Positions 33,597 to 42,834 of a stretch of DNA of 64,000 bases are shown one piece after another. This DNA comes from an uncultured bacterium (lineage in GTDB: Bacteria > Cyanobacteriota > Vampirovibrionia > Gastranaerophilales > Gastranaerophilaceae): the NCBI GenBank assembly GCA_902791985.1, contig CADAYD010000007.1, positions 21,881 to 85,880 of the forward strand. The letters run 5' to 3'. Below the pieces are notes generated by a model that saw only the letters and a list, made by a program, of their open reading frames with translations, searched no databases and was not told the origin of the DNA. Each line of letters starts with the position of its first letter. The first letter of the stretch is position 1. Both the position numbers and the translations under genes were made by a program.

Positions 33597-33835
33597 AATT
33601 TTACCTCCTACTACTAAAAACTACGCATTGGACTTAGGCCCTAACTACGCACGCATTGCAATAGGGGTTTAGAGCATCCATCCAATCTTCACTAATTTAT
33701 AAAGTTTTTTTGGGGGGAGGGAATTTCAGTAAATAAAAAAATGTTTACAAAAATTGATATTTATAGAAATAGTTAATGTTTGAAGAATATTGCAAAATAA
33801 AATTTAGGTGATAGTATGAATATATCAAATCAAAT

Positions 33836-33908
<73 letters not shown>

Positions 33909-34012
33909 TTTTTTGTATATTGATAAATAAATGTTTTGATGAAATTGCTATGTCCTATCGGGCTTGCAATGGTAAATAAGAGTTATGTTTTAGTTTAAAT
34001 AAGGGGTGTTTT

Positions 34013-35875
34013 ATGGGTTTTATGAACGATAGTAAGTCGAAAAAGACAATTAGAAAAGCGCTAAGTGTTCTTGGTAAGAAAAATTTTGTTTTTATAATGC
34101 ATGGTGGAAGTTTTCCTGCTGCACCGAATGAAAATACCGGTTTTGGTACAATAAATTCAAACGGCGGGAAAATTTTTATTGAGTACGCTCAAGGTTTATT
34201 TGATGCTATTCAAATGGGACCGGCAGGTAAGACAAAATCAACGGATGCATCACCTTATACAGGGACTATTTTTTCTAATAATCCTCTATTTATTGATTTA
34301 AAGGAACTTACTACCAAGAAATGGGGTTTTATTCTTTCGGATAAAACGTTTAAAGAAATTGTTGATAACAATCCCAATAAAGATAAAAATAAAACTTCCT
34401 ACTCTTACATAATTAATAAACAAGAAGAAGCGTTGACTGAGGCTTATGACCGTTTCATAATGCTAAATGATAAACATTTAAATAAAGAATTTGAGTCTTA
34501 TAAAATTCAAAATAAGTCTTGGCTTGATAATGACAGCTTGTATGAGGCTCTTTCAATTGAGCATGGTAGTGATTATTGGCATAACTGGAAATCCGAAGTC
34601 GATAAAAATTTATTAAACCCAAAATCAAATGAAGAAAAAATCGAATTCGCTAAAAGAATAGAAGATATTACAAAGAAATATTCAAAAGAAATAGATCGCT
34701 ATAAATTTATCCAATTTGTACTAAGCAAACAAAATGACGAAACGAGAGAATTTGCAAAGAGCAAAGGAATGAAAATGATTGCGGATCGTCAAGTTGCTTT
34801 TTCTGACAGGGATGAATGGGCATATCAATCTTTATTTCTAGATGGTTGGTGTCTTGGATGCCCTCCTGATTATTTTTCAAAAGATGGTCAGGCTTGGGGG
34901 TTCCCTGTTGTAAACCCTGAAAAACTGTATAATGGTGACGGAACTTTGGGAGAAGCCGGAATATTAATGAAAAATCTTTATAAAAAGATGTTTCGTGAAA
35001 ACCCCGGTGGGGTCAGAATAGATCACATTGTAGGCTTAATTGATCCTTGGGTTTATAAAAAAGGTTCAAAACCGAAGCCGGAGCAAGGAGCAGGAAGATT
35101 ATTTTCTTCTCCTGAACACGAATTTTTGAAAAAATTTGCTATTCCATCAGTTGAAGATTTGGATATGAATTATAGCGCAGACAATGAAAAGCGCGTAAAA
35201 TATCTTACAGACGATCAGATAAAAAAATACGGTAGATTAATTGAAAAAATTGTTATTGCTGCGGCAAAAGAAGAAGGATTGACCAAGGATTCAATTGTTT
35301 GCGAGGATTTAGGAACACTAACCAATCCTGTTGCTAAAGTTATGAAAAAATATGACCTTTTGGGTATGAGATTAACGCAATTTACGGTTCCAACCGAACC
35401 AGAGGATCCATACAGATGTAAAAATATCACACCTCATTGTTGGGCAATGGTTGGTACTCACGATAATAAACCGGTTAATATTTGGGCAAAATCAATGATA
35501 AATACTCATGAAGGTTATCTGCATGTAAAAAATCTTGTTGAGGATTTATTCTTTGAGGCTGAAAACAAGGATGAAATTATTGTAAAAATGACGAATGATA
35601 AAGAGTTTTTGAAGGAGACAAAACTCGTTGAGCTATTTGCTTGTCAGGCAGAAAATATACAAATGTTCTTTACAGACTTTTTTGATATGAATGAAACATA
35701 TAATACTCCGGGGACATCCGGAGATAGAAATTGGAGCTTAAGATTGCCTGATAATTTTGAGCAAATGAAAACAATAAACTTGCCACAAATTTTAAAAAAA
35801 GCTATAATCTCAAGAGGCAAAGATTTTGCTGCTAAAAATAAAGGAATTATTGAGGCGCTTGATGAAATTAAATAA
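34013..35875 (+). CDS. malQ: 4-alpha-glucanotransferase
   Basis: A 620-aa GH77 amylomaltase that transfers alpha-1,4-glucan segments between maltooligosaccharides or glycogen. Conserved GH77 stretches are GCPPDYFSKDGQAWGFP, the nucleophile region GVRIDHIVGL, the acid/base VCEDLGT and VGTHDN. The N-terminal ~250 residues are longer and more divergent than in bacterial MalQ, with a Lys-rich insertion around 130-230. It starts after GGGGTG. The TPR-NHL gene overlaps its 3' end. It suggests glycogen or maltodextrin turnover. Confidence 0.92.
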   Translation: MGFMNDSKSKKTIRKALSVLGKKNFVFIMHGGSFPAAPNENTGFGTINSNGGKIFIEYAQGLFDAIQMGPAGKTKSTDASPYTGTIFSNNPLFIDLKELTTKKWGFILSDKTFKEIVDNNPNKDKNKTSYSYIINKQEEALTEAYDRFIMLNDKHLNKEFESYKIQNKSWLDNDSLYEALSIEHGSDYWHNWKSEVDKNLLNPKSNEEKIEFAKRIEDITKKYSKEIDRYKFIQFVLSKQNDETREFAKSKGMKMIADRQVAFSDRDEWAYQSLFLDGWCLGCPPDYFSKDGQAWGFPVVNPEKLYNGDGTLGEAGILMKNLYKKMFRENPGGVRIDHIVGLIDPWVYKKGSKPKPEQGAGRLFSSPEHEFLKKFAIPSVEDLDMNYSADNEKRVKYLTDDQIKKYGRLIEKIVIAAAKEEGLTKDSIVCEDLGTLTNPVAKVMKKYDLLGMRLTQFTVPTEPEDPYRCKNITPHCWAMVGTHDNKPVNIWAKSMINTHEGYLHVKNLVEDLFFEAENKDEIIVKMTNDKEFLKETKLVELFACQAENIQMFFTDFFDMNETYNTPGTSGDRNWSLRLPDNFEQMKTINLPQILKKAIISRGKDFAAKNKGIIEALDEIK

Positions 35876-36725
35876 TTTATTAAAGGTAATTTTGATTTGT
35901 TCGCTCTTGGCGGGAATTAATCTTTCTGTGTTTGCTGATCTGGCTTCTGATGCAACAATTCAATATAATAAAGGCATTGAGTATTATCAAATAGGTTCAT
36001 ATGACAAGGCTGCAGAGTGTTTTAAAAAAGCGACCGAGTTTGACCCGAATTATATAGATGCATATTTCAATCTGGGCTCGTTGATGGAATATCTTAATCA
36101 AGATGAAGAAGCATTAAGTGCGTTTAAGCAGATAATTTTACGTAAGCCTGATGATTACGAAGCGGTTTATAAGGCTGCTGAATTGAGTAAAAAACTTGGT
36201 AATATAGATAAGGCTAAAATGTATTTAACACTCATTCCGACAGATTCATTGATTGGCTCAAGGGCAAAAGAACTTGCTTCTACTATGGAAATGGATATTC
36301 CGACTGCTCAGGCCGAACAAAAGAAACCGGAATCATTTGCGGATGCAAATCCAAAGAACAATTCAAATGGTGTTTATAGTGATATAACAAGTCCTACCGG
36401 CATTGTAACCGATAATGACGGTAATCTTTATGTCGCAGGTTTTTCTGATAATACAATTTATAAAATTACTCCAAATAATCAAAAAATGGTTTATGTTAAA
36501 AATCCGAAAATTGATGGTCCTATCGGTTTGGCAAGAGATTCTAAAGGCAATTTATATATAGCAAATTATAATAAAAATACTGTTTTAAAAGTCGATTCAT
36601 CCGGTACAGTTTCAGAGATTATTGCAAATATCCAAAATCCCTATTGCATGTATATAGCAGACGACCTGTTGTTTGTTTCTGCACAAGGCAGTAATTCTGT
36701 TATAAGATATAAATTAGGAAATTAA
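35862..36725 (+). CDS. Exported TPR and NHL-repeat protein, 287 aa
   Basis: A signal peptide (MKLNNLLKVILICSLLAG...FA) is followed by TPR repeats (YNKGIEYYQIGSYDKAAE, AYFNLGSLMEYLNQDEEA), a Pro/Glu linker, then three NHL-like beta-propeller blades (PTGIVTDNDGNLYVAGF, PIGLARDSKGNLYIANY and a degenerate third). Three blades are too few for a closed propeller, so it may dimerise or be partial. I start at ATG 35862, inside the end of malQ, with GAGG 6 bases upstream; the longer frame from 35826 lacks support. Likely periplasmic, with scaffold or ligand-binding function. Confidence 0.86.
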   Translation: MKLNNLLKVILICSLLAGINLSVFADLASDATIQYNKGIEYYQIGSYDKAAECFKKATEFDPNYIDAYFNLGSLMEYLNQDEEALSAFKQIILRKPDDYEAVYKAAELSKKLGNIDKAKMYLTLIPTDSLIGSRAKELASTMEMDIPTAQAEQKKPESFADANPKNNSNGVYSDITSPTGIVTDNDGNLYVAGFSDNTIYKITPNNQKMVYVKNPKIDGPIGLARDSKGNLYIANYNKNTVLKVDSSGTVSEIIANIQNPYCMYIADDLLFVSAQGSNSVIRYKLGN

Positions 36726-36769
36726 GCAGTTTTAATATTTTTCTTTATATTGGAATATAAAATTTATGT

Positions 36770-37666
36770 TTAGAAATTCATTTTTTTCATAGATTTTTCT
36801 GCATTTATTAAATCAAAAACATACTCATAATAAGCACTTTTACCTTTGAACGGTTCCAGTTTTTTTTCAAGTTCATTTGCGGTAATAAAACCTTTGTAAA
36901 TTGCGATTTCTTCAAGACAAGAAATTTGCTGTCCTTTATTTGCTTCAATTGTGCGTACAAAATTTGCGGCTTCAAGCATTGAATCTTGAGTTCCCGTATC
37001 AAGCCATGTAAAACCTCTGCCTAAAATTTCGACATTTAATTTACCTTTTTCAAGGTAAACTTTGTTTAAATCCGTAATTTCAAGTTCTCCTCTCGGTGAT
37101 AGTTTAAGAGATTTTGCATATTCGCAAACATTTTCATCGTAAAAATATAATCCCGTAACTGCATAGTTTGATTTTGGTTTAGAAGGTTTTTCTTCTAAAG
37201 AAAGTGCTTTCCCCTTTTGGTCAAATTCTACGACTCCAAATCTTTCAGGATCTTTTACTCTGTAACCGAATACGGTAGCACCGTTTTTGTTTGCTAAAAC
37301 CTGTTTTAGAAAAGTTGAGAAACCAAAACCGTGAAAAATGTTGTCTCCAAGTATTAGTGCAACATCTTCCCTGTTAATAAAATTTTCAGCAATTAAAAAT
37401 GCATCAGCTATACCGCGTTGTGTATATTGAATTTCATATTTAATTTTTATTCCGAATTGAGAGCCGTCACCGAGCAATTTTTGGAAGTTTTCATTATCTG
37501 CTTCATTTGTGATGATAAGTATATCATTTATTCCTGCCAGCATTAAAGTTGATAGCGGATAATAAATCATAGGTTTATCATAGATTGGTAATAAAATTTT
37601 TGATATAGGTTGTGATGCAGGGAATAATCTTGTGCCTGCTCCTGCCGCTAAAATTATACCTTTCAT
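36770..37666 (-). CDS. rmlA: Glucose-1-phosphate thymidylyltransferase
   Basis: A 298-aa nucleotidyltransferase making dTDP-glucose, first step toward dTDP-rhamnose. The N-terminal signature GIILAAGAGTRLFP, the SKILLPIYDKPMIYYPL substrate loop, LGDNIF metal site and EEKP are all present. The start is ATG 37666; a longer frame to 37723 would run into the ABC transporter gene, whose stop is 5 bases upstream. The rest of the rml pathway is outside this window. It points to a deoxyhexose-containing surface glycan. Confidence 0.95.
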   Translation of the reverse strand: MKGIILAAGAGTRLFPASQPISKILLPIYDKPMIYYPLSTLMLAGINDILIITNEADNENFQKLLGDGSQFGIKIKYEIQYTQRGIADAFLIAENFINREDVALILGDNIFHGFGFSTFLKQVLANKNGATVFGYRVKDPERFGVVEFDQKGKALSLEEKPSKPKSNYAVTGLYFYDENVCEYAKSLKLSPRGELEITDLNKVYLEKGKLNVEILGRGFTWLDTGTQDSMLEAANFVRTIEANKGQQISCLEEIAIYKGFITANELEKKLEPFKGKSAYYEYVFDLINAEKSMKKMNF

Positions 37667-37670
37667 TTTA

Positions 37671-39509
37671 TTATAAAACTCCTTGTTCTTGGTTTTGCTC
37701 TTGTTTTCGATACTGCATTTCATACAATGTTTTGTATTGCCCGTTTGGAATATTCATCAATTCTTCGTGACTGCCCAGCTCGACAAGTTCACCTTCATTA
37801 ATTACTGCAATTCTTGTTGCATTTTTAATCGTAGAAAGTCTGTGAGCAATTACAAATACAGTTTTATTTCTAATAAGATTATCCAGAGCTTTTTGGACAA
37901 CTGCTTCGGATTTATTATCGAGTGCAGATGTTGCTTCATCAAGAATAACTATTGGGGAATTCTTGATGATGGCTCTTGCTATTGCAACACGCTGTCTTTG
38001 TCCTCCTGAAAGAGACATTCCTCGTTCACCAATAACAGTATCAACTCCATCGGGTAAATCTACTATCATTTCGTCAAGATGAGCGTATTCTATTGCTTTA
38101 TTTAGTTCCTCATCTGTTGCATTTTCATTCCCCATCATAATATTTTCTCTAATGGTACCAGAAAACAAGAAATTATCTTGAAATACCATTGAAATATTGT
38201 TTCGTAGAGAATTTATACTGAAATCTTTTATGTTAACTCCGTCAATGGTTATAGAACCGTTATCTATGTCATAAAATCTTGGAATCAGATTAACTAAGGT
38301 AGATTTTCCTCCGCCTGAATTCCCGACAATCGCTACAGTTTCATTCTTTAAGATTTTTAAATTGATATTTTTGAGTACCATATTTTCGTTGTTATATCCG
38401 AATGTTACGTTATTAAATTCAATGGAATCATTTAAACCTTTAAGGGATTTTGCATCTTTTTTGTCTGTAATTTGCGGATATAAATCAAATAATTCAAACA
38501 CACGACCTAACGCTACAAATACAGTTTGCAATCCAGTCAAAGTGTTACCTAAAGTCTTAACAGGTTTATATAATAGCAATAGTGAGGTTACAAATGATGC
38601 GAAACTTCCTGCCGTCATGCTGCCGTTTGTAATTAAATAAGTCCCGTATGCAAGAACCAATGCAATTCCAAATGATGCAATTAAATACATTATCGGACTC
38701 ATCCAACCGGTTCTTTTTACAAGTGACATATTATTATCAAATGTTTGCCAAATTTTAGTTTTAAATATATTTCTTTGGCGGTCTTGTAAACAATATGCTT
38801 TAATTACTCGATTGCCAATGTAAGTTTCATTGAAATTTGTCGTAATCCCGCCGCCAAGAACCATATTTTTATTTGAAGTTGCCTTAACTCTTTTTCGAAT
38901 AAGTGCAACAGGTATAAATGCTGCGCAGAGCACAACAACACCTATAACTGCGAGCTTCCACGAGCTGTATAGCATAACGGCGATTAAACTTAATGCCCCA
39001 AACAGACTTGTAACAAAATTTCTCAAATATGAAACAATTCCATCAGATGCTTTTTCAGGGTCTGTAAAATATCTTGTAAGAACTACTCCTGATGAGTTCT
39101 CATCAAAGAATGATGTATCCATAAAGACCAATTTATCAAATAATGCAATTTTAATAGTATTAGTTATCTTTTGGCTTGTCCATTCAGTTAAATATGTATT
39201 TAGATATCTTAATGTTCCTTGAATTCCTGCAAAAAGTACAACGGCAAAAGGAATAGCAAGCGCCATTGTTGAACAACTTACACTGTATGTGTGCCCGAAT
39301 GCCTGAAAGACCCAGTCTTTTTGCCCGACAACATAGTCCATATATGGCTTCAGTGCAAATGCAACAACCCCGTCTAAGGCCCCGACAGGTATTGCAACCA
39401 GTAGACCAAGTATAACCCTACCCATAAATGGCTTTATGTACGGGAATAACCTTTTCAATAACCAACCGTATCTGAATGAATTTTGTGCTGTCGTTTCTGA
39501 TAATTTCAT
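37671..39509 (-). CDS. msbA: MsbA-like lipid A / lipid exporter ABC protein
   Basis: A 612-aa half-transporter. Six transmembrane helices (about 30-330) are fused to an ATPase with Walker A GNSGGGKST, Q-loop, signature LSGGQRQR, Walker B VILDEATSALD and the switch His (VIAHRLST). The size and order fit MsbA, which flips lipid A-core across the inner membrane, and the neighbourhood (rmlA) is envelope-related. Related multidrug exporters share this layout, so MsbA is the likely but not only reading. It starts after AAGGATGAG and is directly followed by rmlA. Confidence 0.88.
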   Translation of the reverse strand: MKLSETTAQNSFRYGWLLKRLFPYIKPFMGRVILGLLVAIPVGALDGVVAFALKPYMDYVVGQKDWVFQAFGHTYSVSCSTMALAIPFAVVLFAGIQGTLRYLNTYLTEWTSQKITNTIKIALFDKLVFMDTSFFDENSSGVVLTRYFTDPEKASDGIVSYLRNFVTSLFGALSLIAVMLYSSWKLAVIGVVVLCAAFIPVALIRKRVKATSNKNMVLGGGITTNFNETYIGNRVIKAYCLQDRQRNIFKTKIWQTFDNNMSLVKRTGWMSPIMYLIASFGIALVLAYGTYLITNGSMTAGSFASFVTSLLLLYKPVKTLGNTLTGLQTVFVALGRVFELFDLYPQITDKKDAKSLKGLNDSIEFNNVTFGYNNENMVLKNINLKILKNETVAIVGNSGGGKSTLVNLIPRFYDIDNGSITIDGVNIKDFSINSLRNNISMVFQDNFLFSGTIRENIMMGNENATDEELNKAIEYAHLDEMIVDLPDGVDTVIGERGMSLSGGQRQRVAIARAIIKNSPIVILDEATSALDNKSEAVVQKALDNLIRNKTVFVIAHRLSTIKNATRIAVINEGELVELGSHEELMNIPNGQYKTLYEMQYRKQEQNQEQGVL

Positions 39510-39701
39510 ATCTCATCCTTCATAATCTTATTCTTTAGTTAATTATACTCCAAACATAACTTATATACTCAAATATTGAGACCTATGTTACATTTCGCAA
39601 GGTAAAATATAACCAAACTTGCATTATTTCGAAAAAAGTGTACAATGAAAGTTGAATAGTAGGTCTGTTAGACCAAAAGTACACAAATCAGGAGAAAAAC
39701 A

Positions 39702-40004
39702 ATGTACGAAGATGAAAAGTTAGTCTGCGAAGACTGTGGTCAGGAATTTGTATTTAGTGCAGGAGAGCAAGAGTTTTATGCGGAAAAAGGGCTTGTAAAT
39801 AAACCAAAAAGATGCCCAGAATGCAGAAAGTTGAGAAGAAAACAACATCGTAAATCAAGAAAAATGTATGACGCTGTTTGTTCTAAATGCGGTGTTCAAA
39901 CTCAAGTTCCGTTCAAACCTGTACCGGGTAGAGATGTTTATTGTAAAGAATGTTTTAAAGAAATTGGTGAAAATACTCCGGCTCCGGAAACAACAGAAGA
40001 ATAA
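39702..40004 (+). CDS. Zinc-ribbon protein, 100 aa
   Basis: Two zinc ribbons are visible. The first has CEDCGQEF with FSAGEQEFYAEKGL and CPECRK. The second has CSKCGVQTQVPFKP and YCKECF. Between them is a basic stretch (RRKQHRKSRK) that could bind nucleic acid. This pairing is common in small bacterial zinc-ribbon proteins, including cyanobacterial ones, with unknown role. It starts after AGGAGA and ends before a strong bidirectional terminator. The C-terminus is acidic. Confidence 0.88.
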   Translation: MYEDEKLVCEDCGQEFVFSAGEQEFYAEKGLVNKPKRCPECRKLRRKQHRKSRKMYDAVCSKCGVQTQVPFKPVPGRDVYCKECFKEIGENTPAPETTEE

Positions 40005-40026
40005 TTGTTAATGTTCTATATAAAAT

Positions 40027-40057
40027 AAAACCCTCAAAATATGAGGGTTTTATTTTT
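40027..40057. terminator. Bidirectional terminator
   Basis: AAAACCCTCA/TGAGGGTTTT arms (40027-40051) followed by ATTTTTT. It separates the zinc-ribbon gene from the convergent small gene at 40064. Confidence 0.8.
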
Positions 40058-40063
40058 TGTAAT

Positions 40064-40384
40064 TTATATCATTATACAATTGTTTAAATAATTAATTGTG
40101 CTTATTTTTTCGTCATACAAATATTTTATAAAATTCAAGTGTGCGCAATCTTTAGCGCTTAAAACGAGATTTATTTCAAACCCTTCTGTGCAGAAAGGCT
40201 CATAGTCATAGACTACATAACTATTATATTTGCTTTTCCATTCTTTTCTCTCTATCTTACAGTTATTTTCATCTATTATATCTTCAAACCATGGAAGTAA
40301 ATTTTTATTTATATTTTTCATTTCCATTCTATTAAATATACATTCGTTTATACTGTTTCCAATAAACATAATACTTTTCTCCAT
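40064..40384 (-). CDS. Hypothetical protein, 106 aa
   Basis: No family is recognised. The frame is open with ordinary base use and starts at ATG 40384. Only a weak AGAG lies upstream. Content is mixed polar with FIGNSINECIF at the start and EPFCTEGFEINLVLSAKDCAHLNF near the end; four or five cysteines are present. It is convergent with the zinc-ribbon gene across a terminator. No signal peptide. Could be a real small gene or a fortuitous frame; I lean to real because the terminator serves it. Confidence 0.55.
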   Translation of the reverse strand: MEKSIMFIGNSINECIFNRMEMKNINKNLLPWFEDIIDENNCKIERKEWKSKYNSYVVYDYEPFCTEGFEINLVLSAKDCAHLNFIKYLYDEKISTINYLNNCIMI

Positions 40385-40510
40385 ACATAAAATCTCTATA
40401 CAAGAATTATAAAATTTAATAGAAATAAAATAATTGCCAAAAGGATTAAAATTTATACTCCTAATTGCTTAAATATTAGTTAACATATCTTCATATTTCA
40501 AAAAAAAATA

Positions 40511-40539
40511 GCAATTTTTCTTCATTTATATACTTTATA
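40511..40539 (+). promoter_or_regulatory. GCAATT-N17-TTTATA promoter, copy 3
   Basis: GCAATT (40511-40516), spacer 17, TTTATA (40534-40539) preceded by TATAC. It is 28 bases before the TTG start at 40568. The TAGCAATTTT box and spacing are the same as in copy 1. Confidence 0.7.
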
Positions 40540-40567
40540 TATATAAGTTATATATGGAGAGATAATA

Positions 40568-40945
40568 TTGAGTCACGCAGATTTTATGAGAACAATGACA
40601 GGTTTAACTTGTGGTATGCAATCACTTGTTAGCTATATTGATGCCAGACAAAGTGGTGTTCCTGCAAATGTCGCTTCTGTCAATTTTGCTGGAAATTTGT
40701 TTAACGGTTTGGCTCGAAATGAAGTGGCTTACGAGATGCAGAGATTCGGCAATCCGATGGGCAATTTGATAAATATGTATGCCGGATATGGAAATCCTGT
40801 ATCAAATACTGTCGGGACTCTCGGTTTAATGAGTGCTTGTTCTCCGTGGATGTTTTTCAATACCCCTTGTTGTTATGGAGGATTTGGTATGGGGTATGGT
40901 TTTGGATTTTCTCCTATGTGGGGAATGGGCGGATTTTGGTGCTAA
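40568..40945 (+). CDS. Gly/Met/Phe-rich small protein, 125 aa
   Basis: No family is recognised. It uses a TTG start with GGAGAG 6 bases upstream. The first half (FMRTMTGLTCGMQSLVSYID) looks helical. The C-terminal third is low complexity with CCYGGFGMGYGFGFSPMWG and ends in Cys, rich in Gly, Phe and Met. Such tails occur in self-assembling or surface proteins. It has no Sec signal. It is controlled by copy 3 of the special promoter. The stop overlaps the end of the convergent O-antigen ligase-like gene by 4 bases. Confidence 0.78.
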   Translation: MSHADFMRTMTGLTCGMQSLVSYIDARQSGVPANVASVNFAGNLFNGLARNEVAYEMQRFGNPMGNLINMYAGYGNPVSNTVGTLGLMSACSPWMFFNTPCCYGGFGMGYGFGFSPMWGMGGFWC

Positions 40946-42270
40946 TCACTGATTTGAGAATTATCTGAAATTACATTATTAATTACCGCTACAAAAGTCC
41001 AAAATATAAACTGTAATTGTGGTCTGAAGAATATAGTGTCTACGAGCCCATGGAATAATGCTGAGCAAATTGATACCAAGCAAACACTTGCAAAAATTAT
41101 ATTTACGGTATTTTGTGATGTTAATACGTATTTTGTTCCGTCATAAATGAGTTTAATTAAGAATAAAAGAAATGCTATTAATGCAAATATACCGCTTTCT
41201 ACTGCAGTTTCAAGATAAATATTATATGCACTCAATGCATCGAATCCTGTTTTCATGTATAATCCGTAAATTTCTCTAAAGTTTTTATTCCCGACTCCAA
41301 TTCCAAGCAGCCAATTATCTTTGAACATTTCTATGGAGGAATGATAAACGTTAAATCTGAATGAATTTGAAGAATCATTTCTCATTGCAAAAATAGATAA
41401 GAACCTTAGTCGCAGGGAATGTATAAATGTAAGGGCAAATATTAGTAAAAATGTTGCTCCGCTTATTATTGTTATATATATTTTTTTATAGGTTTTCCAG
41501 AAAAATTTGGCACTTAATAAGAATATTAGCCCAAAAACCAGTAACATCGAAAGATATGCTCCTCTACAACCGGTTTGAAATATAGAATAGCATGTTCCCA
41601 AAGTTGCTAAAATCCCTAAGGAGGCAAGCTTGTACATTTTTTTATAAATAAAATAAAACCCGCTGCCGATTACTGTTGGTAAGCCGCAAACTAAATACCC
41701 TCCGTATAAATTTGGATTTAGCGGTTTTAAAGTTCCGTAGACTCGTGAAATAACGTCTTCAGGATTTATATTTGACGTATCTTGCCATGTTGAAATTTGT
41801 TCAAGATGCAGTGTACTTTGGAATATTCCTACTAGGGCTTCTAATGTTATACACCCTGCAATTGTTCCCAAAATAAGCGCAATATGTTTTTTATTGTCTT
41901 TTAAATATTGGCTTACAGAAAAATAAAATCCTATGTATATGAAAGTCTTAAAAAAACCTTTTAAACTGAGTGAAAAGAGGGTTGAACCAAAAAGACTTAC
42001 TACAACAATCATGAAATATATTAGTAAAAATATTTCAAATGTTTTTAATTCAATTTTTTGTTTCGGGCAAAATAAAAGTTTTACTAATGTCAAAAACATT
42101 ACTATGAGTCCGATAAAACCTATGAAATCTGAGCTCATAAATATCGAAGATATAAAGGTAATCATGATAAATGGCAAGATAAACTTGTCAATATTTTGTA
42201 AAAATAAACTATTATTATAAAAATAATTTAATTTTTTTTGTGAAAATTCCAAAATATTATTGAACATCAT
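40942..42270 (-). CDS. O-antigen ligase/polymerase-like membrane protein
   Basis: A 442-aa protein with about 10-12 membrane helices and the Wzy_C-type central signature: TGCRGAYLSML, then a periplasmic loop with RLRFLSIFAMRNDSSNSFR and GIGVGNKNF. This family contains WaaL ligases, joining O-antigen to lipid A-core, and Wzy polymerases; sequence alone does not separate them. It overlaps the DUF4330 gene by 14 bases, and the heptose kinase precedes that, forming an envelope operon. The start may be ATG 42270 or 42267. Confidence 0.85.
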   Translation of the reverse strand: MMFNNILEFSQKKLNYFYNNSLFLQNIDKFILPFIMITFISSIFMSSDFIGFIGLIVMFLTLVKLLFCPKQKIELKTFEIFLLIYFMIVVVSLFGSTLFSLSLKGFFKTFIYIGFYFSVSQYLKDNKKHIALILGTIAGCITLEALVGIFQSTLHLEQISTWQDTSNINPEDVISRVYGTLKPLNPNLYGGYLVCGLPTVIGSGFYFIYKKMYKLASLGILATLGTCYSIFQTGCRGAYLSMLLVFGLIFLLSAKFFWKTYKKIYITIISGATFLLIFALTFIHSLRLRFLSIFAMRNDSSNSFRFNVYHSSIEMFKDNWLLGIGVGNKNFREIYGLYMKTGFDALSAYNIYLETAVESGIFALIAFLLFLIKLIYDGTKYVLTSQNTVNIIFASVCLVSICSALFHGLVDTIFFRPQLQFIFWTFVAVINNVISDNSQISD

Positions 42271-42823
42271 CGGTTGTATTCATATCTCTGTTTACTGTTT
42301 CATCATCAACGGCATCTATGACTTTCAAGTCTGATACGGTACCGGTAAATTTATAATTTGCACCCTCTAAAGTTATCGGTAAGCCCATTTTAATTTTGTT
42401 CCCTCCAACAACTGCGCCGTCTTTTGTGATTTTTGCTGTATCTGTTAATGTAACTACAACATCGTATAAATCAGGTTGAGAATCATCGGTAACTGTTATA
42501 AATTTATGCCCCGTCGGGGTTGGTATAACTATTTTTCTTCTGTCTGCATTGATTCCGAGAATATCTAAGTTTGAATAAGGAACATTTCTTATGCTTATGA
42601 ATGTTTTATCTCCTTTTTTTATTGGTATATCTTCTCCGGAGAATGTTACACCCCTCATGTATACTTTAAATACGATTTTTGAAGTTGCTTCAATTTGTTT
42701 GTCTGCGGTTTGTCTGAATCCTTTATAAGTGTAAAATCCGACTGCTAAAGCAACTATACAAAATACAATAAATAAATAATCCAAAGGTTTAATTTTTTTT
42801 ATTATTTCTAAAAACTTATCCAT
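42257..42823 (-). CDS. DUF4330 family protein
   Basis: A 188-aa protein with one N-terminal membrane helix (about 15-33) and an extracytoplasmic beta-rich domain. It contains IVFKVYMRGVTFSGEDIP and VVTLTDTAKITKDGAVVGGNKIKMG, typical of DUF4330, known mainly from Cyanobacteria and Firmicutes with unknown function. It starts after AAAGGAG, 11 bases after hldE, and overlaps the O-antigen ligase gene by 14 bases. Cotranscription suggests a role in envelope glycan assembly (inference). Confidence 0.85.
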   Translation of the reverse strand: MDKFLEIIKKIKPLDYLFIVFCIVALAVGFYTYKGFRQTADKQIEATSKIVFKVYMRGVTFSGEDIPIKKGDKTFISIRNVPYSNLDILGINADRRKIVIPTPTGHKFITVTDDSQPDLYDVVVTLTDTAKITKDGAVVGGNKIKMGLPITLEGANYKFTGTVSDLKVIDAVDDETVNRDMNTTDDVQ

Positions 42824-42834
42824 AAAGTTCTCCT

